The notes beneath the pieces are model-generated. The model saw only the letters and a list, made by a program, of their open reading frames with translations. It searched no databases and had not been told where the DNA came from. From an uncultured bacterium (GTDB taxonomy: Bacteria > Bacillota > Clostridia > Oscillospirales > Acutalibacteraceae): a DNA stretch of 64,000 nt. Positions 32,478-41,058 of this stretch are shown piece by piece. A program made the translations under genes and the position numbers. The number at the start of each line of letters is the position of its first letter. Positions within the stretch are counted from its first letter, which is position 1. The stretch covers positions 1-64,000 of the forward strand of contig CAJMOH010000009.1 in NCBI GenBank assembly GCA_905215055.1. Reading direction: 5' to 3'.

Positions 32478-34265
32478 TCACTGCAGTTTCGCATTCTCTG
32501 CTACGGGAATCACATACATTTTACCATCTGTCAGATCTGTAAATCCCAAATTAACATCCGCAAATTCTTCTGGTACCATCACCTTTAACTGTTCTTTCAC
32601 CCGCCGCCTGCCCTCAATGGCATAGCAAAGAAGCATCCCTGCCTCCCGCTTAGCGATCCTACCATCCGGAAACAACAGCTTTGCCAACCCAGAAAAAGTT
32701 TTTCGTACAGCTATCTCGTCGCGCTTGTTGAAATCTTGATTCAGCTGGAAATATTCGTCAATTTTCTGAGAAAAATCGAATTTTCGCATTTCCTTGCAAA
32801 ACTCTGAAAGGCAATCCGTAATAAGGCCATATTTGTTAGTCAATATATTTGACCGCATCTTTGGAATCTCCCAGCCAGGTAAATAAAAATGAATGCGGTC
32901 AAAAAATGCGCTATCATTGTGAAACTCAGGGGGGAAAGGATCGAATAAGTGCGCATTTTTTAAAAGAGAGCGCACTGAATCATTTATGTTTCCAATATAG
33001 ACAAGAGAGGCGTCTGCATTAATTGAATCCCTGCCCCGAGCAAAGGAACCAGAAGCCATATAGTCTTTCAGGATTTGTATAGCGTCCATATCCCTAAAAT
33101 GCATTCCAGCTACTTCATCAAAAGCTACACAATCCCAATGTCCTACCAAACCTGTTCGATGTTGTCGTAGATTATAAAAAAGGTTTGAGGCAGTAGTTTG
33201 ACCTCCGCTCATTAGAATAGAGTAGGGAGATATTTCCTTATAGATGTGGGATTTACCTGTTCCCCGGGGACCAAGCTCGCAAAAATTGTAGTTTCTCTCT
33301 ACCAGAGGTACCATACGCTCGATAAAATGAAGTTTCTCGGCGTCCGTCAAATGGTCTGGCTCGTACCCCGCAGAACGAAGCAATAAATCCTCCCACTGGA
33401 CAAACGTAAATTGTTCCCTATGAGAAATAAATTCTTCCACATCAAAACTTGGAAGTTGAATCGGTTGTAAGCTGACTATACGGAAAGGAGAATCCTCTGG
33501 GCCACGTTTTGTTCTTCTAGAGCGCAGCATCTCCTCATTTTCCTCTTCTCGGATATAGGCAATGCGGCAAATACACCAAAGGCCTCCCGTTAATATTTTG
33601 CTATATTGGCTTACATATTCCGAGGGAATAATGAACGGTTCGATCTCCAGGTTAGTAAACCTAGCAATATACATGTCACGGAACTCGTCCAGCTTCGCAG
33701 ACAATTTGTCGATAACCGTGTACTCGCCTTTTTCCCGTATCCGCGATTTTATTTTTTCGCTCTCATCCGAACGAACATAGTTCTCAGATAATATTGTCCT
33801 AATTTTCTTCAAGCCTTCCTGCACAGCGTCTTCATCATCAGTAGAGCAATACAATCCCAGAAGATATTCCAGCACAAAAGTAGGCACGTTTGCGCTTCGC
33901 TTAATTTGCGAAGTCAAATCCTTACGAACAGTTTTTCCAAGAAATACGTTAACTATCAGCTTATCTAACTCGTCCATAGCAGCACCTCCATAGGAGTTTG
34001 AAGGCGAGGCATCCAAAATTGGAGCATAGTCGATAGGTGGTTCCCTGCGTCCCATTACCTTTTTAACATCCCTGCCCAGACAATATTGACGCTTGGCCTC
34101 ATTTTTAGAATAGCGAATCATATTGGCCCCAACGTCTGCTATCGTATTGACAACTGCACGCCCCAAAAGTCCCATCTCACGGGGTCGCTTCTTTTTACGT
34201 TGCTTAGTCACCCATGTTGTATATAAGTGACCATCTTTATAACCATACCGGTAAGTTGTAGGCAT
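32478..34265 (-). CDS. BrxL-like AAA+ ATPase lacking the Lon-like domain
   Basis: A 595-residue protein. From about residue 97 it follows BrxL, the Lon-related BREX protein: a DELDKLIVNVFLGKTVRKDL N-terminal domain, then an AAA+ ATPase with Walker A GPRGTGKS (332-339), Walker B VAFDEVAG (380-387), GNIND and FFDRIHFYLPGWEIPK. It ends where the Lon-like domain of BrxL would begin. Residues 1-96 are an extra basic segment. A second good start, ATG 33977 after GGAGGTG, would give a 499-residue form. No other BREX genes are present. It follows the LRR gene by 11 bases. Confidence 0.82.
   Translation of the reverse strand: MPTTYRYGYKDGHLYTTWVTKQRKKKRPREMGLLGRAVVNTIADVGANMIRYSKNEAKRQYCLGRDVKKVMGRREPPIDYAPILDASPSNSYGGAAMDELDKLIVNVFLGKTVRKDLTSQIKRSANVPTFVLEYLLGLYCSTDDEDAVQEGLKKIRTILSENYVRSDESEKIKSRIREKGEYTVIDKLSAKLDEFRDMYIARFTNLEIEPFIIPSEYVSQYSKILTGGLWCICRIAYIREEENEEMLRSRRTKRGPEDSPFRIVSLQPIQLPSFDVEEFISHREQFTFVQWEDLLLRSAGYEPDHLTDAEKLHFIERMVPLVERNYNFCELGPRGTGKSHIYKEISPYSILMSGGQTTASNLFYNLRQHRTGLVGHWDCVAFDEVAGMHFRDMDAIQILKDYMASGSFARGRDSINADASLVYIGNINDSVRSLLKNAHLFDPFPPEFHNDSAFFDRIHFYLPGWEIPKMRSNILTNKYGLITDCLSEFCKEMRKFDFSQKIDEYFQLNQDFNKRDEIAVRKTFSGLAKLLFPDGRIAKREAGMLLCYAIEGRRRVKEQLKVMVPEEFADVNLGFTDLTDGKMYVIPVAENAKLQ
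33977..33989 (-). promoter_or_regulatory. Internal ribosome-binding site and second start of the BrxL-like gene
   Basis: Minus-strand GGAGGTG lies five bases before an in-frame ATG at 33977, exactly where similarity to BrxL begins. The first start at 34265 also has a good site (GAGGGTGA). The gene can thus plausibly yield a long and a short protein. Confidence 0.55.
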
Positions 34266-34276
34266 ATGCTCACCCT

Positions 34277-37096
34277 CTAAAAATCAAAATTTGAAACAAA
34301 AGAGAGATTCATTTGGAACGGTATCTTACAAGCTGCATTGTGGTCCGCCCCAGGGTATCGGAGAATCAGTTCGCAGGATTTTTCTTTAACCGTACTGCTT
34401 TGAGCCGTTAAGCTTAAAGTGATCTTATGGAATAGATCTCCTTCTCTGATGTCCGCTTTCACGGTTTTAACATCACTAATAATCCGACCGTTTTGGTCAG
34501 CAAAAAATACTTCGTATTCAGCCGGTTGAAAAAGTCCCACTGGTTTGCTCTGAGCAAACCTAAGAACAACTAAGTTACTTGTGATCACACGGTTAGAATT
34601 TTGCAGCACAAGCGATACCCGGTCCGGCTGAAACCCTGTTTCTTCAAAGGGACGGTCTTTTGTGGGATCCACGCCAAGTTTGGACTGCTCTTCCCTCTTT
34701 TTTCGCCGCAAATTTAAGATAAGCTTGCGCTCTTCTGGGGACAAAACGCCAAATCCCGTTTGGAGATCAGGGTCCGCTTTGAGGGAATCGGAAACGGAGG
34801 ATGACTTTTTAAATACAGGCACATCTTCCTTCTTTTCAAGGGGCTGGAAAGGTTCTGAGACAGTTTGGGAACGCATAGAGCTTCTTCCTCGCTCCCGAGT
34901 CAGATATTCTCCAGGGATCTTGTGCGCAATCTGGTAAGTTGACGCCGCACTCCCCCGATAACAAAAGATCTTCAGTTTTGGGCAAGTGGCAAATGCATCT
35001 CCTGCAATTTGCGTTACAGAATCCGGAATCTGGACAATCGATAGCTTCCTGCAAGCTCCGAATGCCCTATTCCCAATAGCAGTAACACCTTCTGGAATGA
35101 CGACTGATTCAATACGCTGATTGTTTTCAAACGCTCTAGGACCTATTTCTTTGACACCTGCCGGAATTTCAATGGTGTTACTTTGTCCAACGTAAACTTC
35201 CAAAAAGTCTCGAATCACTACAAAGCCATTTTGAGCTAACGACGCCAACCAAGGCGTCTTAAAGAAAGCTCGTTTGCCCATCCACTGATTTTCTTCCAAA
35301 CCTTCTACTTGCTGAAGCGAGGAACAATTCATAAAGGCCCTGTCTCCTATTTCGAGGAGTGACGTAGGAAATCGGACGCTTTTCAAACTGCCGCAACCAG
35401 AAAAAGCCCGCATGTCTATACTTTTCAAACCTTCCGGAAAATTCATGGAAGCCTCTTCCGAATTACCTTGACCAAAGTCAAACTGAAACCCCTGAAAGCT
35501 AGAACAGTTTTCAAAAGCCCGAGCACCTACACGGACGATAGGCCTGTGAACAATCACCCGCTCCAACTCTTTTAGCTCGTAGAAAAAGAAGTTGGGAATT
35601 TTTTGTATCCTTACGCCTAAAGATACCTCTCTTAAGGAGTTACATTTGGAAAAAACAGATGACCCTATTTTCTCCAAACTATCTGGCAGGACAATTTTCT
35701 CTATCCCGCAGCCATGAAAAGAACTGCTCCCTATTTTTCGAAGGCCCTTTCCAAGCGCCACCGTTTCCAAACTTTCGCAACCGTAAAAAGCAGAATCTTC
35801 TATAATCTCTAGAGAATCTGGAAGCGTTACCCGCTTTAGCGACTCACAAAAGCAAAAAGCGTTCTTTCGAAGAACGCGCACCCCTTCGGGGACAACTAAC
35901 TCTTCCAAATTTCCCCTTGTAGTTGAAAGGACAAATGTTCCAATCTCTTGGAACAAGCCCCCTGGCAGTATCGCTTTTTCTTGAGAACACTCCCATTTTG
36001 TCAGCACACCGTCCTCAATGGTTAGATCCTGCCGCGAAACAGCACAGACTCCTTGCTCCCTCTGCAGTTTTTCCTCTTGTTCTAAGCGAGCCATCTTTTC
36101 TTCTTGAAGCTTCTTTAGCACAAAACGAATCTTTTCCGGATCCTCTAGCCCTTGCTCCACTGTTTGACAATGAGGCTCTCGAGTCACCAAGGATATATAG
36201 TTTGCCAGAGCTTTTGTTGCTGTTTCCGCCTGTCTTGCTGAGGAAAAATCCAAATTGCACGCTTCCGATCCCCACTGGATTCTCAATGTTCCCCGATATA
36301 TTGTAGTCGTCACGGGATTGTTGGCGTATGTAAAACGCATATCCCGTTCGCCGGATTTTGTCTCATGCAGATAGTGAACCTCCGCTACCTCCTCATTTGC
36401 ATACGCCCTCCGTTCCACCGACTCTGTCCACTTGCTGGCACTCACTTTCACCTCTGTATAAGGGAGCAAACGGACATTTTCTGTCAATTCACCCACACAC
36501 AACACATAGGCATAAGTAAACACTAAAAGCCGAACTGTCCCCGAACCCTGCACAACCACCGCATCTGGCGTATGGAAATACGTTGCGGCAATGTCCTCCT
36601 GAGCCACCGTCAACTTGAGTGCGATAAGGGCCTGCGACACTTGCTGAAAGTGATGGTTTAATTCCGATGAACGGCCCAGAAGCTCTATCAGGGGAGACGA
36701 AAACGTTGGGAAAGGAGCATTTGCAGCCTGCTTTGCCAACCGCCATGCCTTATCCACCTCATTCCTCAAAGCACAGCTCTCTTCGTATAATCCACCCTCA
36801 GAAAGAAAATTTTTCTTATTTTCCAAATATTGATAATGGGCTTGCGTACGGGCCTTATCATTGATCCGATGCACACAGGTACGCAATCCCATATTAATAT
36901 CTCGTTCCTCCTGACAGGAAAATTCCGTTGACCTGGAAATTTTGACCGGCGCAGGAGAAGTTTCAGGCAAGTTTGCCCGAGAGCGGCACTGCATCCGGTA
37001 TCTCTCTGTCTCTTTCTTCTCTCTCACCGATTTGTCAATATGTACAGCGATACCAATAATAATTACGCTACCCAAAATGAAAAGAAGCAGGTACAT
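34277..37096 (-). CDS. Membrane-anchored BspA-type leucine-rich-repeat protein
   Basis: About 939 residues. One N-terminal membrane segment (about 1-19) is followed by a strongly basic stretch, which by the positive-inside rule puts the rest in the cytoplasm. A helical region (about 60-180) and a PH-like beta region (about 185-310) precede BspA-type LRRs (about 385-740; VTLPDSLEIIEDSAFYGC and similar) and a C-terminal beta-sandwich (about 830-939). ATG 37096 is better spaced from AAGG than ATG 37105. It heads the operon with the BrxL-like ATPase. I know no characterised protein of this layout. Confidence 0.75.
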   Translation of the reverse strand: MYLLLFILGSVIIIGIAVHIDKSVREKKETERYRMQCRSRANLPETSPAPVKISRSTEFSCQEERDINMGLRTCVHRINDKARTQAHYQYLENKKNFLSEGGLYEESCALRNEVDKAWRLAKQAANAPFPTFSSPLIELLGRSSELNHHFQQVSQALIALKLTVAQEDIAATYFHTPDAVVVQGSGTVRLLVFTYAYVLCVGELTENVRLLPYTEVKVSASKWTESVERRAYANEEVAEVHYLHETKSGERDMRFTYANNPVTTTIYRGTLRIQWGSEACNLDFSSARQAETATKALANYISLVTREPHCQTVEQGLEDPEKIRFVLKKLQEEKMARLEQEEKLQREQGVCAVSRQDLTIEDGVLTKWECSQEKAILPGGLFQEIGTFVLSTTRGNLEELVVPEGVRVLRKNAFCFCESLKRVTLPDSLEIIEDSAFYGCESLETVALGKGLRKIGSSSFHGCGIEKIVLPDSLEKIGSSVFSKCNSLREVSLGVRIQKIPNFFFYELKELERVIVHRPIVRVGARAFENCSSFQGFQFDFGQGNSEEASMNFPEGLKSIDMRAFSGCGSLKSVRFPTSLLEIGDRAFMNCSSLQQVEGLEENQWMGKRAFFKTPWLASLAQNGFVVIRDFLEVYVGQSNTIEIPAGVKEIGPRAFENNQRIESVVIPEGVTAIGNRAFGACRKLSIVQIPDSVTQIAGDAFATCPKLKIFCYRGSAASTYQIAHKIPGEYLTRERGRSSMRSQTVSEPFQPLEKKEDVPVFKKSSSVSDSLKADPDLQTGFGVLSPEERKLILNLRRKKREEQSKLGVDPTKDRPFEETGFQPDRVSLVLQNSNRVITSNLVVLRFAQSKPVGLFQPAEYEVFFADQNGRIISDVKTVKADIREGDLFHKITLSLTAQSSTVKEKSCELILRYPGADHNAACKIPFQMNLSFVSNFDF

Positions 37097-37130
37097 TTTG
37101 ATCATCCTTGCTTTTTTGCTTTTTTCTTAT

Positions 37131-37159
37131 ATTATATCACAGCAGTCTTTTCTCGACAA
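37131..37159 (-). promoter_or_regulatory. Sigma-A promoter of the LRR/BrxL-like operon
   Basis: Minus-strand TTGTCG, 17-base spacer, perfect TATAAT, about 35 bases before the LRR start. The cassette therefore has its own promoter. Confidence 0.6.
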
Positions 37160-37164
37160 CTAGA

Positions 37165-37379
37165 GAGAATTGCTAAATCGAATTCAGAAACACGCCTTGA
37201 CCAAGCTGAAAAATTGAGGCTCTTCTCTGCCCACAGCCCTGGCGGGTCCACCGGCTTTTTGAGGCCGCAGAGGGGTTGGTAAAACCTGCGGAGAAAGGCT
37301 TTTGGCGATGCTCTTTCGCTCCCTTTACGACGGAGAACAAAGCTTCCATGAACGCAAAAAAGTCCAGGAAACCACACCG
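37165..37379. other. Chromosomal 3' flank of tRNA-Thr, outside copy
   Basis: This gene-free stretch is recognisably homologous, with many differences, to 47875-48122 inside the mobile element. Shared blocks include GAAACACGC, the GGGGTTGG/GGGGCTGG region and the final AACGCAAAAAAGTCCAGGAA. I see no gene in it. Confidence 0.65.
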
Positions 37380-37396
37380 TTCCTGGACTTTTTTGA
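37358..37396 (-). terminator. tRNA-Thr terminator, chromosomal copy
   Basis: Stem AAGTCCAGGAA / TTCCTGGACTT with flanking T-run, immediately downstream of the 3' tRNA fragment. Confidence 0.8.
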
Positions 37397-37428
37397 TGGA
37401 GCTGGTGAGCGGACTCGAACCGCTGACC
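37397..37428 (-). pseudogene. 3' fragment of tRNA-Thr(CGU) at the left junction
   Basis: The last 32 bases of tRNA-Thr (end of variable loop, T arm, acceptor 3' strand, TCCA) are identical to the 3' end of the intact gene at 48140-48215. The 5' half is missing because the mobile element begins here. The matching 5' half is 10.9 kb away at 48310-48357. Confidence 0.92.
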
Positions 37429-37446
37429 GGTGGTTGTTCGTAAGTG
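37425..37446. other. attL: core GACC plus element arm
   Basis: Core GACC (37425-37428) joins the tRNA 3' half to the element arm at 37429-37446. This arm is an imperfect inverted repeat (13 of 18 positions) of the arm at 48292-48309 on the other end. Confidence 0.8.
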
Positions 37447-37529
37447 TGGTTTATCTCTCATATCTTCCCCACAAAACATGGGCCCCGGCTTTCCGCCAGG
37501 GCCTATGTTCATTTCTGTATTTTCTCTCA

Positions 37530-39149
37530 TTATCCCAACATCGCACCCAGGTCAATACAGCCTACAAATTTGTAGTGAATTTCCACCAGTTGACTTTTAG
37601 AGCCGTCTTCATCCACTTTTTTCTCGTGGACAATGATTTTCTCAATCAGCTCGTTGAGAATGTAGGGCGTGAGCTCCTGAATGTCAGTATACTTCTGAAT
37701 CAGGGGAACAAACTGCTCAACATTGTCCTGAACCTCCTGGGTGTGGGCTAGCTGCGCAATAAGTTGGTCGCGTTTCTCCTTCAGCGATTCCTGCTCCTTC
37801 TCATACCCGGGGGCCATGGCCTGGTATCGGGCTTCGCTAATCTTGCCCAAGGCTTGATCCTCGTATAGTTTAGCAAGGATTTTATCCAGCTCTTCCACAC
37901 GTTTCTCTGTCTTTTTCAGTTCCCTCCGAGCTCGGGCCGTCTCATCCTTTTCCTTTTCCAGCTTAGCGGAAAGCAGCATTTCCATGTATCGGGAAGACGC
38001 TAACTTTGCCACATGCGCGTTGCGGCGGATGTCCTCCAGCACCAGTCGGTTCAGTGTCTGCCAGCCAATGGCATGGGAGGTACACCTCTGCTTGCCGTAA
38101 TTCTTGTACACCCAGCAGGAAAAGCCCGTATATTTTCCCTTCTTATTGTCGTAGCTGGCGTTGAGAGAAGAACCGCACCCAGCGCACTTTACCAGTCCGG
38201 CAAAGGGCTGCACGTGGCCGCTGCTGTTCTCCCGGCGCCGGGCCTTCATCATCTGGTGAACGGTGTCCCAGAGCTCCTGGCTCACCAAGGGCTCGTGGGT
38301 GTGCTCCACCACGATCCAGTCCGATTCCTCGGTGGCTACCCGGTGCTTATCGAAGAACCCCTTTGTCTTGGTTTTACCAAAGGTCAGCTTCCCCAAATAG
38401 ACCGGGTTGTTCAAGATGGCCCGCACCGAGGTGGCGTGCCAGTCAAAAGGCTTGCGCCAGTAGTCACTGTGCTTGTAATAGTCCGGATTGTTCTGGTTAA
38501 AATAAGCCTGTGGATTGAGAATGTTCCGCTCCCGGAGTATCTTGGTCATCCGCACATATCCAATCCCGTCCGCGAACATTCGGAAAATCTCCTTCACCAC
38601 CTCCGCAGCTTCCGGATCCACGATAAGGTGGTGGCGGTCTTTGGGATCTTTCTGATAGCCATACGGTGCACGCGAACCAAGGAACATCCCGTTTTTGGCT
38701 CTTGCCCGATGGGCCGCCTTTGTCTTTTCTGAGGCTTGGCGCGCATAGAGGGAGTTAATCACGTTAGTAAAGGGAAGGACAAGGTTGTTCAGCCCCTCGC
38801 TGGAGTCAATGTTCTCCGCCAGGGAGAGGAAGCGAACGCCTTTCTCCTCAAAGTAGTGCTCAATGTAGAGGCCCATCTGGGCGTACTCCCGGCCAAACCG
38901 GGAGAGATCTTTGACAATCACTGTGTTGACCTTGCCCCCTTCTATGTCGCCAATCATCCGTTGAAACGCAGGCCGGTTAAAATTAGTGCCGCTCCAACCA
39001 TCATCGCAGTAGCAATCCACAATCTCCATGTGGTGTTCTTGACAGTACTGGGTGAGAAGTGCCTTCTGCGTCTGGATGCTGCCGGAATCTCCCAGGCTAC
39101 CATCATCCTGGCTAAGCCTGCAGTAAATGGCGGCCTGTGTTTTCTCCAT
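37530..39149 (-). CDS. Large serine recombinase (integrase of the element)
   Basis: A 539-residue site-specific recombinase. The catalytic domain carries the nucleophile in AAIYCRLSQDDG (Ser13) and the conserved VKDLSRFGREY; the Recombinase domain follows (about 160-280), then a zinc ribbon with CAGCG (about 320-370), and a coiled coil (about 390-480) as in phage and Tn4451-type integrases. ATG 39149 has GGAGG eight bases before. The gene lies next to attL, as usual for integrases. It presumably recognises the GACC-centred sites at both ends. Confidence 0.92.
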   Translation of the reverse strand: MEKTQAAIYCRLSQDDGSLGDSGSIQTQKALLTQYCQEHHMEIVDCYCDDGWSGTNFNRPAFQRMIGDIEGGKVNTVIVKDLSRFGREYAQMGLYIEHYFEEKGVRFLSLAENIDSSEGLNNLVLPFTNVINSLYARQASEKTKAAHRARAKNGMFLGSRAPYGYQKDPKDRHHLIVDPEAAEVVKEIFRMFADGIGYVRMTKILRERNILNPQAYFNQNNPDYYKHSDYWRKPFDWHATSVRAILNNPVYLGKLTFGKTKTKGFFDKHRVATEESDWIVVEHTHEPLVSQELWDTVHQMMKARRRENSSGHVQPFAGLVKCAGCGSSLNASYDNKKGKYTGFSCWVYKNYGKQRCTSHAIGWQTLNRLVLEDIRRNAHVAKLASSRYMEMLLSAKLEKEKDETARARRELKKTEKRVEELDKILAKLYEDQALGKISEARYQAMAPGYEKEQESLKEKRDQLIAQLAHTQEVQDNVEQFVPLIQKYTDIQELTPYILNELIEKIIVHEKKVDEDGSKSQLVEIHYKFVGCIDLGAMLG

Positions 39150-39183
39150 GGGAACCGCCTCCTTTCCTTCACACACCATACTC

Positions 39184-39378
39184 CTACTCCTCCTTTTTAT
39201 CCATACCGTAACCCAACGAATGTTCTTCCTCATCTTTGTGGAAATGGGACAGAGACTCGTCCCCGATGATGAGTTCTCCCACCTTTTCAAATACGCTTTT
39301 CTCCCCGTGGAAGGAGCTCAGTGTGATGTACCGCACACCTCGAATCACCGTGTTGTGGCTGGTATACATCGTTGGCAT
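39184..39378 (-). CDS. Small transposon-encoded protein (TnpW-like)
   Basis: A 64-residue protein with the core VIRGVRYITLSSFHGEKSV and a charged tail. Short proteins of this look (TnpW) lie beside serine recombinases in clostridial mobilizable elements. The match is by pattern and context only. An A-rich GGAGG is 20 bases upstream; ATG 39369 is an alternative start. Confidence 0.5.
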   Translation of the reverse strand: MPTMYTSHNTVIRGVRYITLSSFHGEKSVFEKVGELIIGDESLSHFHKDEEEHSLGYGMDKKEE

Positions 39379-39408
39379 GAAATAGTCCGTAGTGTCCTCC
39401 TTTCTCCG

Positions 39409-40365
39409 CTACATTCCCATGGAAAAACCATGAGTCTGTTCATATTCTTCTTCCTCGTCCACTGTGTACTGGGCGTGATCCAGTTTACCGCCCCGGGCTA
39501 GGATATGTTCCAGCTCTTCCCGGCTGTGGTGAACCGTCTCCAAGTGGTACCCAGCTTCCTCTTCTTCAAAATCCTGCAGAAGAGAAGAAAGATTCCACAC
39601 CGCATCGTCCAAGCCCAGCTCGCTTTCCGCCGAAGGCATCTGATAGGTATCCAAATATGCCACCCCGCCCATGGTAAAGTAGAGCTCCATATTCTCCCGG
39701 AGTAGGGTGGAGTCAAAGAGCTTGCTGTCCCGGCAGCGAACATTGTCCTCTGTGGTGTAAGTGATATATTTCTGCCCAGGCTCCCATTTCACCCGGTACC
39801 CCATGGTTTCCATCTTGCGGATGAATTCCTCTCGGGTACGGGAGTTTTCCATAGCAAAACGGATATCCTGCCGCAGTTTTCGCTTCCATCGTGGAATGCG
39901 GAAGGGGTCTGCTTTCACCTCTGTGACGGAGAGCCCGTGCTCCCTGCACAGCTGGTTGGAATATTCCTTGGCCTGGCGCATCTCCCCAGCACTCTGGTGG
40001 AACTTCTTTCCCGTCTCAAAACTCACCGAGTTGAGAATGATATGGTTGTGGATATGAGCTGTATTTTGGTGGGTGGCCACCAGGCATTGATACCCCTGAA
40101 AGTACTGGGCAAAGGCCACACCAATCTCATGGGCTGTGGCAAAATCCAGGGGGTCATCGGGAGAGAAGGCCTGAACGATGTGGTAGTAACTCCTGCCCTC
40201 TGTCTTATGAAAACGCAGCTTCACCGCCTGAAATTCCTCCACAACGGTCTGGGGCAGGCAGTTCACCCCGGAAATCAGGGACTCGTTTGTTTTCTCTCGG
40301 TTGGTCACATAGTCCACGATGCCTCTCAGCCCACGCGAGACAGCAACGAATTTAACGCTTGCCAT
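39409..40365 (-). CDS. MobP-type relaxase (mobilization nuclease)
   Basis: A 318-residue HUH-type nicking enzyme. Motif III is HQNTAHIHNHII (about 98-109), giving the metal-binding histidines; motif I includes a candidate nicking tyrosine in GIVDYVTNRE. It would nick oriT and lead the DNA strand during transfer. It overlaps mobC by 40 bases. The protein is shorter than many relaxases and lacks a primase domain. Confidence 0.88.
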   Translation of the reverse strand: MASVKFVAVSRGLRGIVDYVTNREKTNESLISGVNCLPQTVVEEFQAVKLRFHKTEGRSYYHIVQAFSPDDPLDFATAHEIGVAFAQYFQGYQCLVATHQNTAHIHNHIILNSVSFETGKKFHQSAGEMRQAKEYSNQLCREHGLSVTEVKADPFRIPRWKRKLRQDIRFAMENSRTREEFIRKMETMGYRVKWEPGQKYITYTTEDNVRCRDSKLFDSTLLRENMELYFTMGGVAYLDTYQMPSAESELGLDDAVWNLSSLLQDFEEEEAGYHLETVHHSREELEHILARGGKLDHAQYTVDEEEEYEQTHGFSMGM

Positions 40366-40640
40366 GTCCTTTGGTACACCTCCAGGAACGGTCGTAGATC
40401 CACCAGCCGGATGCGGCCCTGCCGGGCCATCACCGTCAGCTGGTTCAGATTATTGCCCTGGTAGCGGAGCTCCCGGACCAGCTCATCCACTCCTGGGAGG
40501 ACAGTTACATCCTTGTCCATGGCGGCCCTGCGGACAAATTCGCTCTCCGAAATGCCCGCCTCCTTCGCCTTGGAATCGATATAATGTTTCTCCCAATCTG
40601 CCACACGGGCGCGGACAAAAAGGTTCCGGGTCACGGTCAT
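40326..40640 (-). CDS. mobC: MobC-family relaxosome protein
   Basis: A 104-residue protein with an N-terminal ribbon-helix-helix-like region (VTRNLFVRARVADWEKHYID) and the family signature LRYQGNNLNQLTVMARQG. MobC binds near oriT and helps the relaxase open the duplex. ATG 40640 follows GGAGGAGGA; a longer in-frame start at 40664 has no site. Confidence 0.88.
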   Translation of the reverse strand: MTVTRNLFVRARVADWEKHYIDSKAKEAGISESEFVRRAAMDKDVTVLPGVDELVRELRYQGNNLNQLTVMARQGRIRLVDLRPFLEVYQRTWQALNSLLSRVG

Positions 40641-40948
40641 TCCTCCTCCCCATGGGGGTAACATCGCTCCAGGAACTCGTCCAGGGACTGGACAACCCCC
40701 GCCTGTTTCATCATTTTATAGCGGAGAAGATCTGAGGTTACCCGGACGTTGATCTCGTTCCACTCCAGCAGCTTATCCATAAGGACCAGCTGCTGAAGGT
40801 CTGTCAGCTGGTCCTCCCCATCCGGGCCATCCAGGAAAGACCGTACCGCTTCGGCGGCAGGCATCTGATCTCCCAGTGCTTTCTCCATCTCTGTTAAAAT
40901 GTAATCCAGTGCCTCCTGTCGCGCTTGGGATATGGAAAAATCTTTCAT
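40637..40948 (-). CDS. Hypothetical protein of the mobilization cluster
   Basis: A 103-residue, acidic, mainly helical protein. The stop overlaps the mobC start (ATGA), so the two are translationally coupled. Similar small proteins occupy this place in related elements, but I do not recognise a function. The start has GGAGAG upstream. Confidence 0.6.
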   Translation of the reverse strand: MKDFSISQARQEALDYILTEMEKALGDQMPAAEAVRSFLDGPDGEDQLTDLQQLVLMDKLLEWNEINVRVTSDLLRYKMMKQAGVVQSLDEFLERCYPHGEEE

Positions 40949-41058
40949 GTTTCTTCTCTCTCCTTTTCTGAAAATAGGGGCGCGGGCCTAGCCCGCTCTG
41001 CCGCAGGGTGGGCGGGGCAGGGCCCCGGCCGTACCACAGCGGCGAAACTTGCCATGCC

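Noticed and set aside
32478..34265. A complete BREX phage-resistance locus
   Set aside because: Only a BrxL-like ATPase is present. No methyltransferase PglX, phosphatase PglZ, BrxA, BrxB or BrxC lies within the window, and the Lon-like domain is missing.
37397..37428. A functional tRNA at the left element end
   Set aside because: Only the T arm and acceptor 3' strand are present; the next bases belong to the element arm.
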